Shown: positions 34,001-41,617 of the stretch, piece by piece | How positions within the stretch are numbered: position 1 is the stretch's first letter | How the letters are laid out: each line of letters begins with the position of its first letter | NCBI RefSeq assembly: GCF_013155395.1 | Contig: NZ_JABJWC010000010.1 | Location: forward strand, 23,722-87,721 | DNA from: Komagataeibacter melomenusus | GTDB taxonomy: Bacteria > Pseudomonadota > Alphaproteobacteria > Acetobacterales > Acetobacteraceae | DNA length: 64,000 nucleotides | Direction of reading: 5' to 3' | Made by a program: the position numbers and the translations under genes | Notes under the pieces: generated by a model | The model's database searches: none | Told to the model about the DNA's origin: nothing | Seen by the model: only the letters and a program-made list of their open reading frames with translations

Positions 34001-34464
34001 AGGCGCGCTTCAAGATGAAGGTCCGTCACTTCATCGACAATCATCGTGACCACATCACCCTGATCAAGGTCCGCCGGGGTGAGCCCCTGACCAAGCAGGA
34101 TCTCGAAGAGCTGCAGCGCATGCTGATCGAGCAGGAGATCGCGAATGATACCCTCATCGCTGACCTCGACAAGGAAGGGGGTCTCGGGCGCTTCTTGCGG
34201 TCATTGACCGGCTTGGACAAAGCTGCCGCGAAGGAGGCTTTCAGCACATTCGTGGGGCTACACCAGTTGAACGCCGACCAGACCGAGTTCCTCGACTTGG
34301 TTATCAATAGCCTGACGGAGGCCGGGTATGTCGACCCGGCCAGCTTCTACGAGAGTCCGTTCACCGATCTGGACGACATGGGCATCGCCGGCATCTTCAA
34401 CCGAGATCAGGCTAAAGAGATTATTCAAATTGTGAGAACTCTGAACGACGCAGTTGCTGCGTGA
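31069..34464 (+). CDS. hsdR: Type I restriction endonuclease/translocase subunit R
   Basis: This 1131-residue motor-nuclease subunit cuts unmodified DNA at a distance. The order is a DUF4145 (HEPN-clan) domain at about 15-125 (ETALKWLYRTDPALRR..DQGNRAAHDTGK), a coiled coil at 150-210, and the HSDR_N nuclease core with VDYVLWGDDGKPLGLVEAKR (about 263-282). A superfamily II helicase follows, with MATGSGKTRTVIALID, VIDEAHRS, LVGLTATPRD and MVGRGTRLCPD. The C-terminal 330 residues fit the EcoEI-type R subunit. GGGGGC 10 bases upstream supports the start. It is separated from the embedded gene by 146 bases, so it may have a promoter of its own. Confidence 0.95.
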   Translation: MSQFSFLSADFPAIFKTASKAETHALSDPRGACFWARLTLETALKWLYRTDPALRRVYTDTLAAMIAEPSLAALTGPAVVIKARYIKDQGNRAAHDTGKPLSAYDASACVRELFHVCYWIARTYAKIKRPDPALTFDAGKLEKSLTITASTVAQIQKIEVDIKAERKRAVEAEEALRASEEGRAKLDAELAAVRAEMAALRKANSTVQDDHDYGEAETRDNFIDLLLSEAGWPLDQERDREFAVTGMPTQSGDGYVDYVLWGDDGKPLGLVEAKRTKKDSRTGQQQAKLYADCLEKRYGRRPVIFTSNGYEHWIWDDQAYPPRRISGFLKKDELQLLLQRRENVRPLAKVDVDPEIAGRHYQQRAIRRVGEAIERDAQRKALLVMATGSGKTRTVIALIDQLMRANRVKRVLFLADRIALVKQAHGAFKAHLPSTPSANLLERHDTKKNDHAGARVCLSTYPTMMGLIEESKGGEKRYGPGHFDLIVIDEAHRSVYRKYRAIFEYFDSLLVGLTATPRDEIDKDTYSLFGLEKGVPTDAYDLDDAVGDGYLVRPTTISVPLKFQRDGIDYDQLTDEEKEAWDAIEWDEEGTERDRVESADLNKWLFNKDTVDKVLEHLMRNGIKVEGGDRLGKTIIFAKNSKHARFIVDRFNEAYPYYKGQFAQLIDYSVSYAQSLIDDFSEADKAPHIAVSVDMLDTGIDVPEVVNLVFFKIVRSKTKFWQMVGRGTRLCPDLFGPGEDKQQFVIFDYCQNLEFFQENPNRTDGPAAKPLGERLFGSRVELIEALADAGEPHEVLIKDIKRRLHDEVLGMPLDNFIVRAKRRSVEKFRDPKGWDNLTLDDRLTLIGEVAGLPTAFEDGNLPAKQFDLLLLTTQLELLKQTGAFTRLQMRIISFASALEGIDNVPLVAKEMELILDIQTDTFWESITPEILETVRRRLRHLAELIKPVERKVVVTDFEDDIGEGTEVTMPEVGSGVDKARFKMKVRHFIDNHRDHITLIKVRRGEPLTKQDLEELQRMLIEQEIANDTLIADLDKEGGLGRFLRSLTGLDKAAAKEAFSTFVGLHQLNADQTEFLDLVINSLTEAGYVDPASFYESPFTDLDDMGIAGIFNRDQAKEIIQIVRTLNDAVAA

Positions 34465-34828
34465 TGAACTATTTCTCATTGTCGCAAATCAAAAACACAT
34501 CTCTCATGCCCACCAAAGCAGCTGCCCCTAAATATAAATTCTGGGGCTATTCACACTGTGACACGTCAATGCGGCGCTCATAATCACGCACGAACTGGCG
34601 TCAGAGGATCATTGTTAGGCAGGTAGCGTTATAGGATGATGATCGCATCATAATGACGAGACGTTTAGTGTCCGCAGGTGGCATTTTTGGTCTCTCCACC
34701 TGCCCTGTCGTGCGTTCAGTCCCCGCAATGTTGCCGCGCAGAAATCTACCCATCAATGTCGGCTTACGGGAACGTCGCTTACGGACGGAATGTCTGGGAT
34801 CAAGGCGTAAGCCGACCACCGTCGCGTT
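34465..34828. other. Gap between hsdR and ccdB with no gene seen
   Basis: About 360 bases contain a short plus-strand frame at 34653-34862 rich in Arg and Pro that lacks a ribosome site and family features. Nothing is called. Confidence 0.4.
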
Positions 34829-35134
34829 TCAGAAACCTGTGAGAAGCAAATCAAGCGCCTGAGTAATTTCGTCCTGGCAAAGCGACAATGAAGCAATGAT
34901 CTTCTTCAGATCATGGTCTGGAACTGCGGCCATAAACTGCGTCATCATGACAAAGGGACAGTCGTCAACCATAAACACCGGGTTCAGCCTCTTTGCAGGC
35001 TTTGGTGCGGTTCCCTGCGGCAGCAGCGGAACAACGACACGGGTACCCAAGGCGTCCAGAAGATCTGCCTGCACATCCAGAACGAAACGTGCTTCTCCCC
35101 GTCCGGCCAGACGATACACATCAAAACGGGCCAC
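34829..35134 (-). CDS. ccdB: CcdB-type gyrase-targeting toxin
   Basis: This 101-residue protein has the same length as F-plasmid CcdB and matches its pattern: FDVYRLAGRGEARFVLDVQADLLDALGTRVVVPLLP, FMVDDCPFVMMTQFMAAVP, ITQALDLLLTGF. CcdB traps DNA gyrase through its last three residues, Trp99-Gly100-Ile101. Here they are T99, G100 and F101, so a key residue is changed and toxicity could be weakened or aimed at a different gyrase. The GTG start follows directly on the TAA of ccdA. The function is maintenance of the element. Confidence 0.88.
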   Translation of the reverse strand: MARFDVYRLAGRGEARFVLDVQADLLDALGTRVVVPLLPQGTAPKPAKRLNPVFMVDDCPFVMMTQFMAAVPDHDLKKIIASLSLCQDEITQALDLLLTGF

Positions 35135-35380
35135 TTAGAAGTTCCGATAGTCCGCCAGGGGAAGCCCGTTCTCTTCAACATACTGCCGTGAGGCTTCGAG
35201 AGAAGCGCGATTGTCTGCCAGCCATTGCTGAGCACGGATCGACGCGATCGCTGACTTAAGCCCCTGCTCGCAGGCCTGCGAGATGTTGAGATCTAACGAC
35301 TTGGCTTCTTCGAGCAGCTGAGCGGGTAGCGTCACATTTGTGGGGCGACGTGATGGAGTGCCGGAATGCACGCGAACCAT
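35135..35380 (-). CDS. ccdA: CcdA-type antitoxin
   Basis: This 81-residue antitoxin has an N-terminal ribbon-helix-helix domain (PTNVTLPAQLLEEAKSLDLNISQACEQGLKSAIA, about 13-46). Its C-terminal tail, QQWLADNRASLEASRQYVEENGLPLADYRNF, is the standard CcdA toxin-binding segment ending in the FPLADxRxF-like pattern. TAGGAGC precedes the ATG. It lies first in the operon with ccdB following without a gap, and the pair should repress its own promoter through the palindrome at 35391-35415. Confidence 0.9.
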   Translation of the reverse strand: MVRVHSGTPSRRPTNVTLPAQLLEEAKSLDLNISQACEQGLKSAIASIRAQQWLADNRASLEASRQYVEENGLPLADYRNF

Positions 35381-35390
35381 AGCTTTGCTC

Positions 35391-35415
35391 CTATATACTA
35401 GTGACCAGAATATAG
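35391..35415. promoter_or_regulatory. Imperfect palindrome in the ccdAB promoter region
   Basis: CTATAT (35391-35396) and ATATAG (35410-35415) flank a 13-base spacer 11 bases upstream of the ccdA ATG. The AT-rich arms fit an RHH operator that overlaps a -10 region. Confidence 0.45.
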
Positions 35416-35612
35416 CACATGTTTATGCGCATTTGTATATCCATATTTTTGCGCGAAGGTATGACCGCTTTCGGGATGTCTCAACGGCTTTATCTTATGA
35501 CCGACATGAAGGCGACTGCTGCCTATGCACTTTGTTCTTACCCAGAAGACAGGCGGGAAAGCGGGGGGAGCCGCAAGTCCGTTATCGAAATGCGGGCACT
35601 GAGCATGCTGGG

Positions 35613-36536
35613 TCAGTCCTCACAGTTTGCCCCCACATCAAGTAACACCCCTCGGAATGCATCACTGATAATCTGACGCATCCAAGGATTATCCGCCATG
35701 CGCTGCCAGAGTAACGAGACGGAGTACTGCCCCAGATTGATGGGGACGGCGCAAGCGGTCAGGTCCGAGACGGCGGCAAGGCTCCTTGCGGCATGAAGGG
35801 GCAGCGTGGCAACCGCGCGCGCGCCAGCCAGAAACGGCGGCAATGCGGAGAAATGCGTCAATGCAGATTGCACCCGGCGTGTACGCCCGATCTTCTTCAA
35901 TACCAGATCCACAATCCCCTTGCGCCCGGAGAACGATACCAGAATATGCGGCAGCGTCAGATAGTCCTCCAGTGACAGGGGCAGTGTGATGCCACAGGCG
36001 GCCGGATCAAGCAGGCACGCATAACCGGACTGTCCGATCTGCTGCTGCAGTAGGCCGGAGCGCACGGTCGGCTGCGCGACCACGGCAAAGTCGATTTCAC
36101 CTGCCTCGAACAGAGCCTCGACCCTGTGTCGGTTGGCCTGCCTAAAGGTTACTGAAACACGCGGTGCTTCTGCGGCCAGTCGCCGGGCGATCAAGGGACC
36201 GGCCGCAATCTGAAAATCGTCTGACATGCCCAGGGAAAAATGCTGACGACTGGTTGCCGGATCAAAAGCAGTCACCGACGAAAAAGCCGAATGGATCAGC
36301 GCCGCCCCACTTTGCAGCGGTTCGGCCATCGCAATGGCCCGTTGGGTCGGCTGCATCCCGTCGCGCGTGCGCACGAACAAGGGGTCATCCGCCGCTTCAC
36401 GCAGGCGTGCAAGCGTCGCACTGACGGCCGACTGACTCAGTGACAGCCGCCGTGCCGCCTTCGATACGCTACGTTCTTCCCAAAGCGCCAGGAAGGTGGT
36501 GGCCAGATTGAAATCGAGACGAGAAATATCGACCAT
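35613..36536 (-). CDS. LysR-type transcriptional regulator next to the nitrilase
   Basis: This 307-residue regulator has an N-terminal HTH (FLALWEERSVSKAARRLSLSQSAVSATLARLREAADDPLFVRTRDGMQPT, about 16-65) and a periplasmic-binding-like effector domain from residue 90. Its opening (SRLDFNLATTFLALWEERS) is of the NodD/NahR-like branch. It is divergent from the nitrilase with a 116-base spacer, the normal layout for a LysR activator of the neighbouring gene. The start at 36536 is chosen by homology; longer frames upstream lack a ribosome site. Confidence 0.88.
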   Translation of the reverse strand: MVDISRLDFNLATTFLALWEERSVSKAARRLSLSQSAVSATLARLREAADDPLFVRTRDGMQPTQRAIAMAEPLQSGAALIHSAFSSVTAFDPATSRQHFSLGMSDDFQIAAGPLIARRLAAEAPRVSVTFRQANRHRVEALFEAGEIDFAVVAQPTVRSGLLQQQIGQSGYACLLDPAACGITLPLSLEDYLTLPHILVSFSGRKGIVDLVLKKIGRTRRVQSALTHFSALPPFLAGARAVATLPLHAARSLAAVSDLTACAVPINLGQYSVSLLWQRMADNPWMRQIISDAFRGVLLDVGANCED

Positions 36537-36610
36537 GGTGATTCTGACTATCAAAACATTCAATTTGCCCGATAACGGGCGAAAGTCCACTCTCCTCGCC
36601 ACCGCCCTCC

Positions 36611-36639
36611 GCCACAGCCACAGCCACAGCCACAGCCAC
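36611..36639 (+). repeat. Hexamer tandem repeat in the nitrilase leader
   Basis: GCCACA is repeated four times with a partial fifth, ending 13 bases upstream of the nitrilase ATG and just before its GGGAG ribosome site. It lies within the spacer used by the LysR regulator. Confidence 0.75.
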
Positions 36640-36652
36640 GGGAGATCAGGAC

Positions 36653-37621
36653 ATGAGCCAGCATCGCGTCGCCGTCATCCAGACGGGAACCAGCCTATTT
36701 GACACGCCATGGACCCTGGAGCGCATGGAGGCGCATTGCGAGGCCGCTGCGGCACAGGGTGTCGAACTTGCGGTCTTTCCCGAAGCCTATGTCGGGGGCT
36801 ATCCCAAGGGGCTGACTTTCGGGGCGGTTCTGGGAAGCCGCTTTCCCGAAGGGCGTGACGCGTATCTGCGTTACTGGAAGTCGGCGATCGCCGTACCAGG
36901 GCTGGAGACGGCGCGGATAGGTTCCTTTGCGACGAAGATGAAGGCGCATCTCGTCGTCGGTGTCATCGAACGCGATGGCGCCACGCTTTACTGCACGGCG
37001 CTTTTCTTCGGCCCTGACGGTACGCTGCTTGGCAAGCACCGCAAGCTGATGCCAACGGGAACCGAGCGGCTGGTCTGGGGACAGGGGGACGGCTCCACCA
37101 TCCCGATATTCGAGACGGGGATCGGCCGTATCGGTGCCGCAATCTGTTGGGAGAATTACATGCCGGACCTGCGCCAGAGCATGTATGCACGCGGTATCAA
37201 CCTATGGTGTGCGCCTACGGTGGACGAGCGCGACATCTGGCAGGCCTCGATGCGGCATGTCGCCTATGAAGGACGAACTTTCGTTCTGAGCGCGTGTCAG
37301 TACATGACGCGTGCCGATGCCCCGGAACAGTATGAGTGTCATCAGGGCAACAACCCCGAAACCGTGCTCATCCGTGGTGGTAGCGTAATCGTCAATCCGC
37401 TTGGCGAGATCATCGCTGGCCCGGTCTATGACCGCGAAGCCATCATAACGGCCGATATCGATCTGGATGATGTCATCCGAGGGAAATACGACCTCGACAT
37501 TGCGGGACATTACGCCCGTCCCGATGTCTTCAGCCTGCATATCAACGATGCAGCACGGCGTCCTGTGTCCTTTTCGGAGCCAGTCTCTGCTTTGTCCCTA
37601 TCCGAGGAAGAGGCCGAATGA
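36653..37621 (+). CDS. Nitrilase (carbon-nitrogen hydrolase family)
   Basis: This 322-residue enzyme hydrolyses an organic nitrile to the acid and ammonia. The catalytic triad is visible: E44 in VFPEAYVGGYPKG, K131 in KHRKLMPTGTERLVWGQGDG, and C165 in GAAICWENYMP. These motifs and the length fit true nitrilases rather than amidases. GGAG lies 10 bases upstream of the ATG. The divergent LysR gene probably controls it. It is cargo of the mobile element, and its natural substrate (an arylacetonitrile, cyanide or plant nitrile) cannot be told from sequence. Confidence 0.92.
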   Translation: MSQHRVAVIQTGTSLFDTPWTLERMEAHCEAAAAQGVELAVFPEAYVGGYPKGLTFGAVLGSRFPEGRDAYLRYWKSAIAVPGLETARIGSFATKMKAHLVVGVIERDGATLYCTALFFGPDGTLLGKHRKLMPTGTERLVWGQGDGSTIPIFETGIGRIGAAICWENYMPDLRQSMYARGINLWCAPTVDERDIWQASMRHVAYEGRTFVLSACQYMTRADAPEQYECHQGNNPETVLIRGGSVIVNPLGEIIAGPVYDREAIITADIDLDDVIRGKYDLDIAGHYARPDVFSLHINDAARRPVSFSEPVSALSLSEEEAE

Positions 37622-37660
37622 ATAAATCCATGCTGGATTGCCCTCATTCAGGCTGGGCAG

Positions 37661-37690
37661 CCGCCTCAAGACCTGTGCGTACTGAGGCGG
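37661..37690 (+). terminator. Terminator-like hairpin downstream of the nitrilase
   Basis: CCGCCTCA (37661-37668) pairs with TGAGGCGG (37683-37690) around a 14-base loop, followed by ATTTTCTT a few bases later. It lies 40 bases after the nitrilase stop. Confidence 0.6.
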
Positions 37691-38045
37691 ACCGATTTTC
37701 TTGCCAGTCAATCCACACTTGCCAATCGGTTGAAATCCCCACGTTGCAGAAATGGGGGAACTGTAATGCAACGTCTGTTATCCAGAACTTCAATCTGGGT
37801 TCCTCATGTCGCCAATGAGGCGTGTTCCGACGATCCGCCAATCATGCAACAGGGCATACGCATTGAGAACTGTCTCTTCACAGACTGACCTTATGCTGTA
37901 CAGACATCCAGATCCTGTATAAACAGCTGCCCCTATCCTATTTTTATCCGTTTCTATCCCGTTTGTTCCTGCGATAGAAAATACACTTCCGCACAACGAT
38001 ACCTATTGGCTCTTATTATTAGCGCCAACAGGAAAGGTTAGATCA
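37691..38045. other. Gap between the nitrilase terminator and the excision-factor gene
   Basis: About 350 bases, AT-rich towards the right end, presumably carry the promoter of the AlpA-like gene. No other gene or repeat is supported. Confidence 0.4.
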
Positions 38046-38330
38046 ATGCACGCCAGAGCCATATCGTCTCCCCGGAAATCAATCCGTCGGCACCAACTGC
38101 GTGAAATGGTGCCACTGGCCGACAGCACAATTTACGAAATGGAACAACGCGGTGAATTCCCGCGCCGCTTCTGTCTTTCGCCACGCTGTGTCGTGTGGGA
38201 CCTGGCCGAAGTGGAAGCATGGTTGGAAGAACGGCGTTCGAAACCAAATATGCCGGCAAGAGGTCCCGACGTAAGGCAGAGGCGAACGCGCCCGATCAAA
38301 GGGCAGGATCCGGCTCGAACAACGGCATAG
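38046..38330 (+). CDS. AlpA-type recombination directionality factor
   Basis: This 94-residue protein holds the AlpA winged-helix fold: IRRHQLREMVPLADSTIYEMEQRGEFPRRFCLSPRCVVWDLAEVEAWLEER (about 13-63). Proteins of this type (P4 AlpA/Vis, CP4-57 AlpA, RdfS of ICEMlSymR7A) trigger excision by the adjacent integrase. GGAAAGG lies 8 bases upstream of its ATG. It is convergent with int and the 3' ends overlap by 35 bases, so the two transcripts are mutually antisense. The basic tail (RQRRTRPIKGQ) lies in the overlap. Confidence 0.85.
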   Translation: MHARAISSPRKSIRRHQLREMVPLADSTIYEMEQRGEFPRRFCLSPRCVVWDLAEVEAWLEERRSKPNMPARGPDVRQRRTRPIKGQDPARTTA

Positions 38331-39552
38331 ATGGTGACACCAGGTTGGGCACGTATTTCTTACCTGCGATCCAGGCATCCACGGTGTTCGACCACTCCTG
38401 CATCATATGACGCCGTTGTAGCTCGTATTCTGCTTTATTATAGACGCCCCGCGAAGAACGCCCGTCTTCATGAGCAAGACATTTCTCAATCCAGTCGCTA
38501 TTGAAGCCCAGTTCATTCAGAAGCGTTGATCCCGTGCGACGAAGGTCGTGGACCGTAAAAGCTTCCAACGACAGCCCATCCTTTTTGGCCTGATCGACGA
38601 CCGAATAGGTCACGCGATTGAATGTCGCGCGGGACATCGGCGCGTCTGCATCATAGCGAGACGGTAGTAGGTACCGCGAATTTCCTGCACACGTTTTCAA
38701 TGCGATCAATATGTCCAGCATCTGATGAGAGAGATACACATTATGTGCCTTTGAACGCTTCATGCGTTCTTTAGGAATTGTCCAGACAGCATTCTCGAAA
38801 TCAACTTCATCCCAGACAGCGTCCTGCAATTCGCTTTTCCTGACCATGGACAGTAAAAAGAACCGCATTCCCAGGCGGATGGTCGGCAACGTCGGTACGT
38901 TTTCTATCACCCGGAACAACACCCGAATTTCAGCGGGAGAAAGTGCACGGTCCTTGGGAACGAAGGTCGCGATCGATGATGGTCCGACCTCGTCGGCAGG
39001 ATTGGCAACCTTCTCTCCGTGCAAAATACCAAAGTTGTAGATCTGCTTTACAATATCCCGAACGTGTATCGCCGTCGCCGGCGCACCGCGATCGACTATC
39101 GCTGCACAATGCGTCCTGAGATCATTCGGCGTGATCTCGGTCAGAAGACGATTGCTCCAGACATGAAGCAGTTCCCGTTCGAAAATTGCGCGACGCATGG
39201 CCCGGGTGCTATCGGCCATTGCTGCAGCCTGCAGCCATTTCTCTCCCAGCTTGCCAAAGCTTCTGGCCTCCTTGAGGCGCCGCTTGTTGCGCTGCTTCTC
39301 GATCGCCGGAGAAATTCCTTCCGCGAGAGCGCGTCTCGCATCAATACACTTCTCCCGTGCACGCGCGAGCGATAGTCCCCCTGGACCGTCTTTCCCCAAA
39401 CACACGGTCTCGCGCCGTCCATTCAGACGGTAGTCCATTCGAAAGGACACCACGCCTTTTTCCGTGACGAGGACATACATCCCGTCACGGTCCGCGACCT
39501 TGTATTTTTTTCCTTTTGGTTTCAACGATCTAATTGCAGCATCCGTAAGCAT
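38296..39552 (-). CDS. int: P4-type tyrosine integrase at guaA (IntG-like)
   Basis: This 418-residue site-specific recombinase has the DUF4102 arm-binding domain (MLTDAAIRSLKPKGKKYKVADRDGMYVLV), a core-binding domain at about 98-190, and a catalytic domain with R238 (MVRKSEL), H335 and R338 (VHDLRRT), H361 (LAHEDG) and the nucleophile Y371 (GVYNKAEY). All catalytic residues appear present. The gene reads away from the guaA 3' end, 295 bases from it, as expected for an integrase beside its own attachment site. In tripartite ICEs of Mesorhizobium the integrase IntG uses the guaA 3' end; this protein would be its counterpart by position. Confidence 0.94.
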   Translation of the reverse strand: MLTDAAIRSLKPKGKKYKVADRDGMYVLVTEKGVVSFRMDYRLNGRRETVCLGKDGPGGLSLARAREKCIDARRALAEGISPAIEKQRNKRRLKEARSFGKLGEKWLQAAAMADSTRAMRRAIFERELLHVWSNRLLTEITPNDLRTHCAAIVDRGAPATAIHVRDIVKQIYNFGILHGEKVANPADEVGPSSIATFVPKDRALSPAEIRVLFRVIENVPTLPTIRLGMRFFLLSMVRKSELQDAVWDEVDFENAVWTIPKERMKRSKAHNVYLSHQMLDILIALKTCAGNSRYLLPSRYDADAPMSRATFNRVTYSVVDQAKKDGLSLEAFTVHDLRRTGSTLLNELGFNSDWIEKCLAHEDGRSSRGVYNKAEYELQRRHMMQEWSNTVDAWIAGKKYVPNLVSPSMPLFEPDPAL

Positions 39553-39573
39553 TGCACCGCCTCCGACCCGAAA

Positions 39574-39731
39574 ATACCGTCAAGGGATTTTGGTGGGCTG
39601 TTTCGGCGAAAAAGCATCTGTTTACAAAGACTTATTGTAAAAAAAATACCGTCACAGGCCCATCTGCCCATGACGGTATTCACACAATTCCCGACTGGCA
39701 AGCCTGACGAGGTCCGTCACGCATACCGTCA
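39574..39731. repeat. Four copies of ATACCGTCA between int and guaA
   Basis: Direct copies stand at 39574-39582, 39646-39654 and 39723-39731, with an inverted copy at 39671-39679. Their clustering between the int start and the attachment site suggests arm-type binding sites for the integrase. The middle pair also forms the terminator stem. Confidence 0.65.
39641..39680 (-). terminator. Rho-independent terminator between guaA and int
   Basis: On the minus strand AATACCGTCA and TGACGGTATT pair around a 16-base loop and are followed by a run of T (complement of 39641-39646 and further bases). It lies about 170 bases after guaA and would stop guaA transcription before it reaches int. Confidence 0.7.
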
Positions 39732-39839
39732 AAACCAACCTGTGCACATCGATAGTCTGCAATAGCAGACGACGACATTAACTTTTTATTTCAGTATGTT
39801 AGGTAGGGTTCGGGGAGGGAATGGGATACTTCAGGACCC

Positions 39840-39880
39840 CTTGTGAATCATTCCCACTCAATCGTTCCCGGCGGCTTGGA
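39840..39880. other. Candidate ICE attachment site at the guaA 3' end
   Basis: The element side ends where the guaA coding sequence begins, close to the stop codon at 39848. The last codons of guaA (PPGTIEWE) are conserved across bacteria and serve as an attachment core for several integrases. No second copy of this sequence was found in the window, so the exact core cannot be set; the other end may have been deleted with the IS event. Confidence 0.55.
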
Positions 39881-41452
39881 GGTAATGTCATATGTCACGC
39901 GGTTCACACCCCGCACTTCATTGACAATACGCCCGGCCACACGGTTGAGGAAAGACATGTCAAACGGATAGATATCCGCCGTCATGCCATCCGTGCTGGT
40001 TACGGCGCGCAGGGCGCAGGCGTAATCATAGGTGCGGCCATCGCCCATCACGCCCACGGTGCGCACGGGCAGCAGCACGGCAAAGGCCTGCCAGATGGCG
40101 TCATACAGCCCGGCTGCACGGATTTCCTCAAGGAAAATGGAATCAACACGGCGCAGCAGGGCCAGTTTCTCGCGCGTGATGGCGCCGGGGATGCGGATGG
40201 CCAGCCCGGGGCCGGGGAACGGATGGCGGCCCACGATCGCTTCGGGAATGTCCATCTCGCGGCCGAGTTCGCGCACCTCGTCCTTGAACAGTTCACGCAG
40301 CGGCTCGACAAGCTGCATCTTCATCCGCTCGGGCAGGCCGCCCACATTGTGGTGCGACTTGATGGTCACCGACGGACCGCCGGTAAAGCTCACGCTCTCG
40401 ATCACATCGGGGTAGAGCGTGCCCTGTGCCAGGAACTCGGCACCGCCAAGCTTGGCGGCTTCTTCCTCGAACACCTCGATGAACAGGCGGCCAATGGTCT
40501 TGCGCTTGATTTCGGGGTCGCTCACCCCCTCAAGCGCATTGAGGAACAGGTCGGAGGCATCGCGGTGAATCAGGTGAATGTTGAAGCGGTCACGGAAGGT
40601 GCGGATCACCTCATCCGCCTCACCGGCGCGCAGGATGCCCGGATCAACGAAAATGCAGGTCAGCTGGTCGCCAATGGCCTGATGGATCAGCACGGCGGCC
40701 ACCGAGGAATCAACCCCGCCCGAAAGCCCGCAGATCACCCGCCCCTTGCCGACCTGCTGGCGGATGCGCGCGATCTCCATGTCACGGAAGCCCGCCATGG
40801 TCCAGGTGCCCCGGCACCCCGCCACGCCGTGCGTGAAGTTGCGCAGCAGGGCTGCACCATGCGGGGTGTGCACCACCTCGGGGTGGAACTGCACGCCATA
40901 GAGCCTGCGGCCTTCATCGGCGATGATGGCGAACGGCGCGCCCTCGCTCACGGCCACGGCCTGGAAGCCGGGCGGCAGCGCGGTCACGCGGTCACCGTGG
41001 CTCATCCACACCTGCTCGCGCCCACCGCGCGCCCACGTGCCGCGAAACAGCGCGCAATCCTTGATGATATCGATATGCGCGCGGCCAAATTCACGGTGTT
41101 CGGATGATTCGACCCTGCCGCCCAGCATGCGGCACATGGCCTGCTGCCCATAGCAGATGCCCAGCACCGGCACGTTGAGTTCAAACACCACCGGCGGAAT
41201 GGTGGGCGCATTCTCGTCAAGCACGCTGGCCGGGCTGCCTGACAGGATGATGCCCTTGGGCGCAAAGGCCCGAATCCGCTCGGCCGTGCTGGAATACGGC
41301 CAGATTTCGCAATACACCCCGCTCTCGCGCACGCGGCGGGCAATCAGCTGCGTGACCTGGCTGCCGAAATCCAGAATCAGGATCCGGTCTTCATGCAGGG
41401 TTTCATCAAGTCCTGCCGGTGGGGGGGCTGTATTCACGGTGTCGTTCATCAT
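39848..41452 (-). CDS. guaA: GMP synthase (glutamine-hydrolysing)
   Basis: This enzyme converts XMP to GMP with ATP and glutamine-derived ammonia. The 534-residue protein has a class I amidotransferase domain ([20 protein letters not shown]; catalytic C100 in GICYGQQAM; His and Glu in [11 protein letters not shown]), the ATP pyrophosphatase loop [20 protein letters not shown], and the C-terminal dimerisation domain ending KPPGTIEWE. The start at 41452 (MMNDTV) is chosen; the frame is open much further upstream but homology starts only at about residue 22. The complete conserved C-terminus shows that integration at the 3' end restored the gene. Confidence 0.97.
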   Translation of the reverse strand: MMNDTVNTAPPPAGLDETLHEDRILILDFGSQVTQLIARRVRESGVYCEIWPYSSTAERIRAFAPKGIILSGSPASVLDENAPTIPPVVFELNVPVLGICYGQQAMCRMLGGRVESSEHREFGRAHIDIIKDCALFRGTWARGGREQVWMSHGDRVTALPPGFQAVAVSEGAPFAIIADEGRRLYGVQFHPEVVHTPHGAALLRNFTHGVAGCRGTWTMAGFRDMEIARIRQQVGKGRVICGLSGGVDSSVAAVLIHQAIGDQLTCIFVDPGILRAGEADEVIRTFRDRFNIHLIHRDASDLFLNALEGVSDPEIKRKTIGRLFIEVFEEEAAKLGGAEFLAQGTLYPDVIESVSFTGGPSVTIKSHHNVGGLPERMKMQLVEPLRELFKDEVRELGREMDIPEAIVGRHPFPGPGLAIRIPGAITREKLALLRRVDSIFLEEIRAAGLYDAIWQAFAVLLPVRTVGVMGDGRTYDYACALRAVTSTDGMTADIYPFDMSFLNRVAGRIVNEVRGVNRVTYDITSKPPGTIEWE

Positions 41453-41617
41453 GTGTCTTTCGGTCGCGGCATTATCGATACACAGGGCTTCCAGCATGAA
41501 CGGGCGACCCGGCGCAAGGGTGGGATAGTCTTTCGGGCGCAGATAGCACAATATAAGGCATGAGGCAGGCCCATGTCGCCTGCCGTGTTCCAAAACCGAA
41601 CCCGGAGGTCCGTTTAC

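Noticed and set aside
34653..34862. Plus-strand frame of 69 codons between hsdR and ccdB
   Set aside because: Arg/Pro-rich, no ribosome site, overlaps the 3' end of ccdB in antisense, and the opposite strand is equally open.
36611..36639. CRISPR-like repeat
   Set aside because: It is a simple hexamer tandem repeat without spacers; no CRISPR array or cas gene is present.
39848..39890. Second attachment-site copy within the window
   Set aside because: I looked for repeats of the guaA end on both strands near the IS and cydA and saw none; the other end may be deleted or outside the window.
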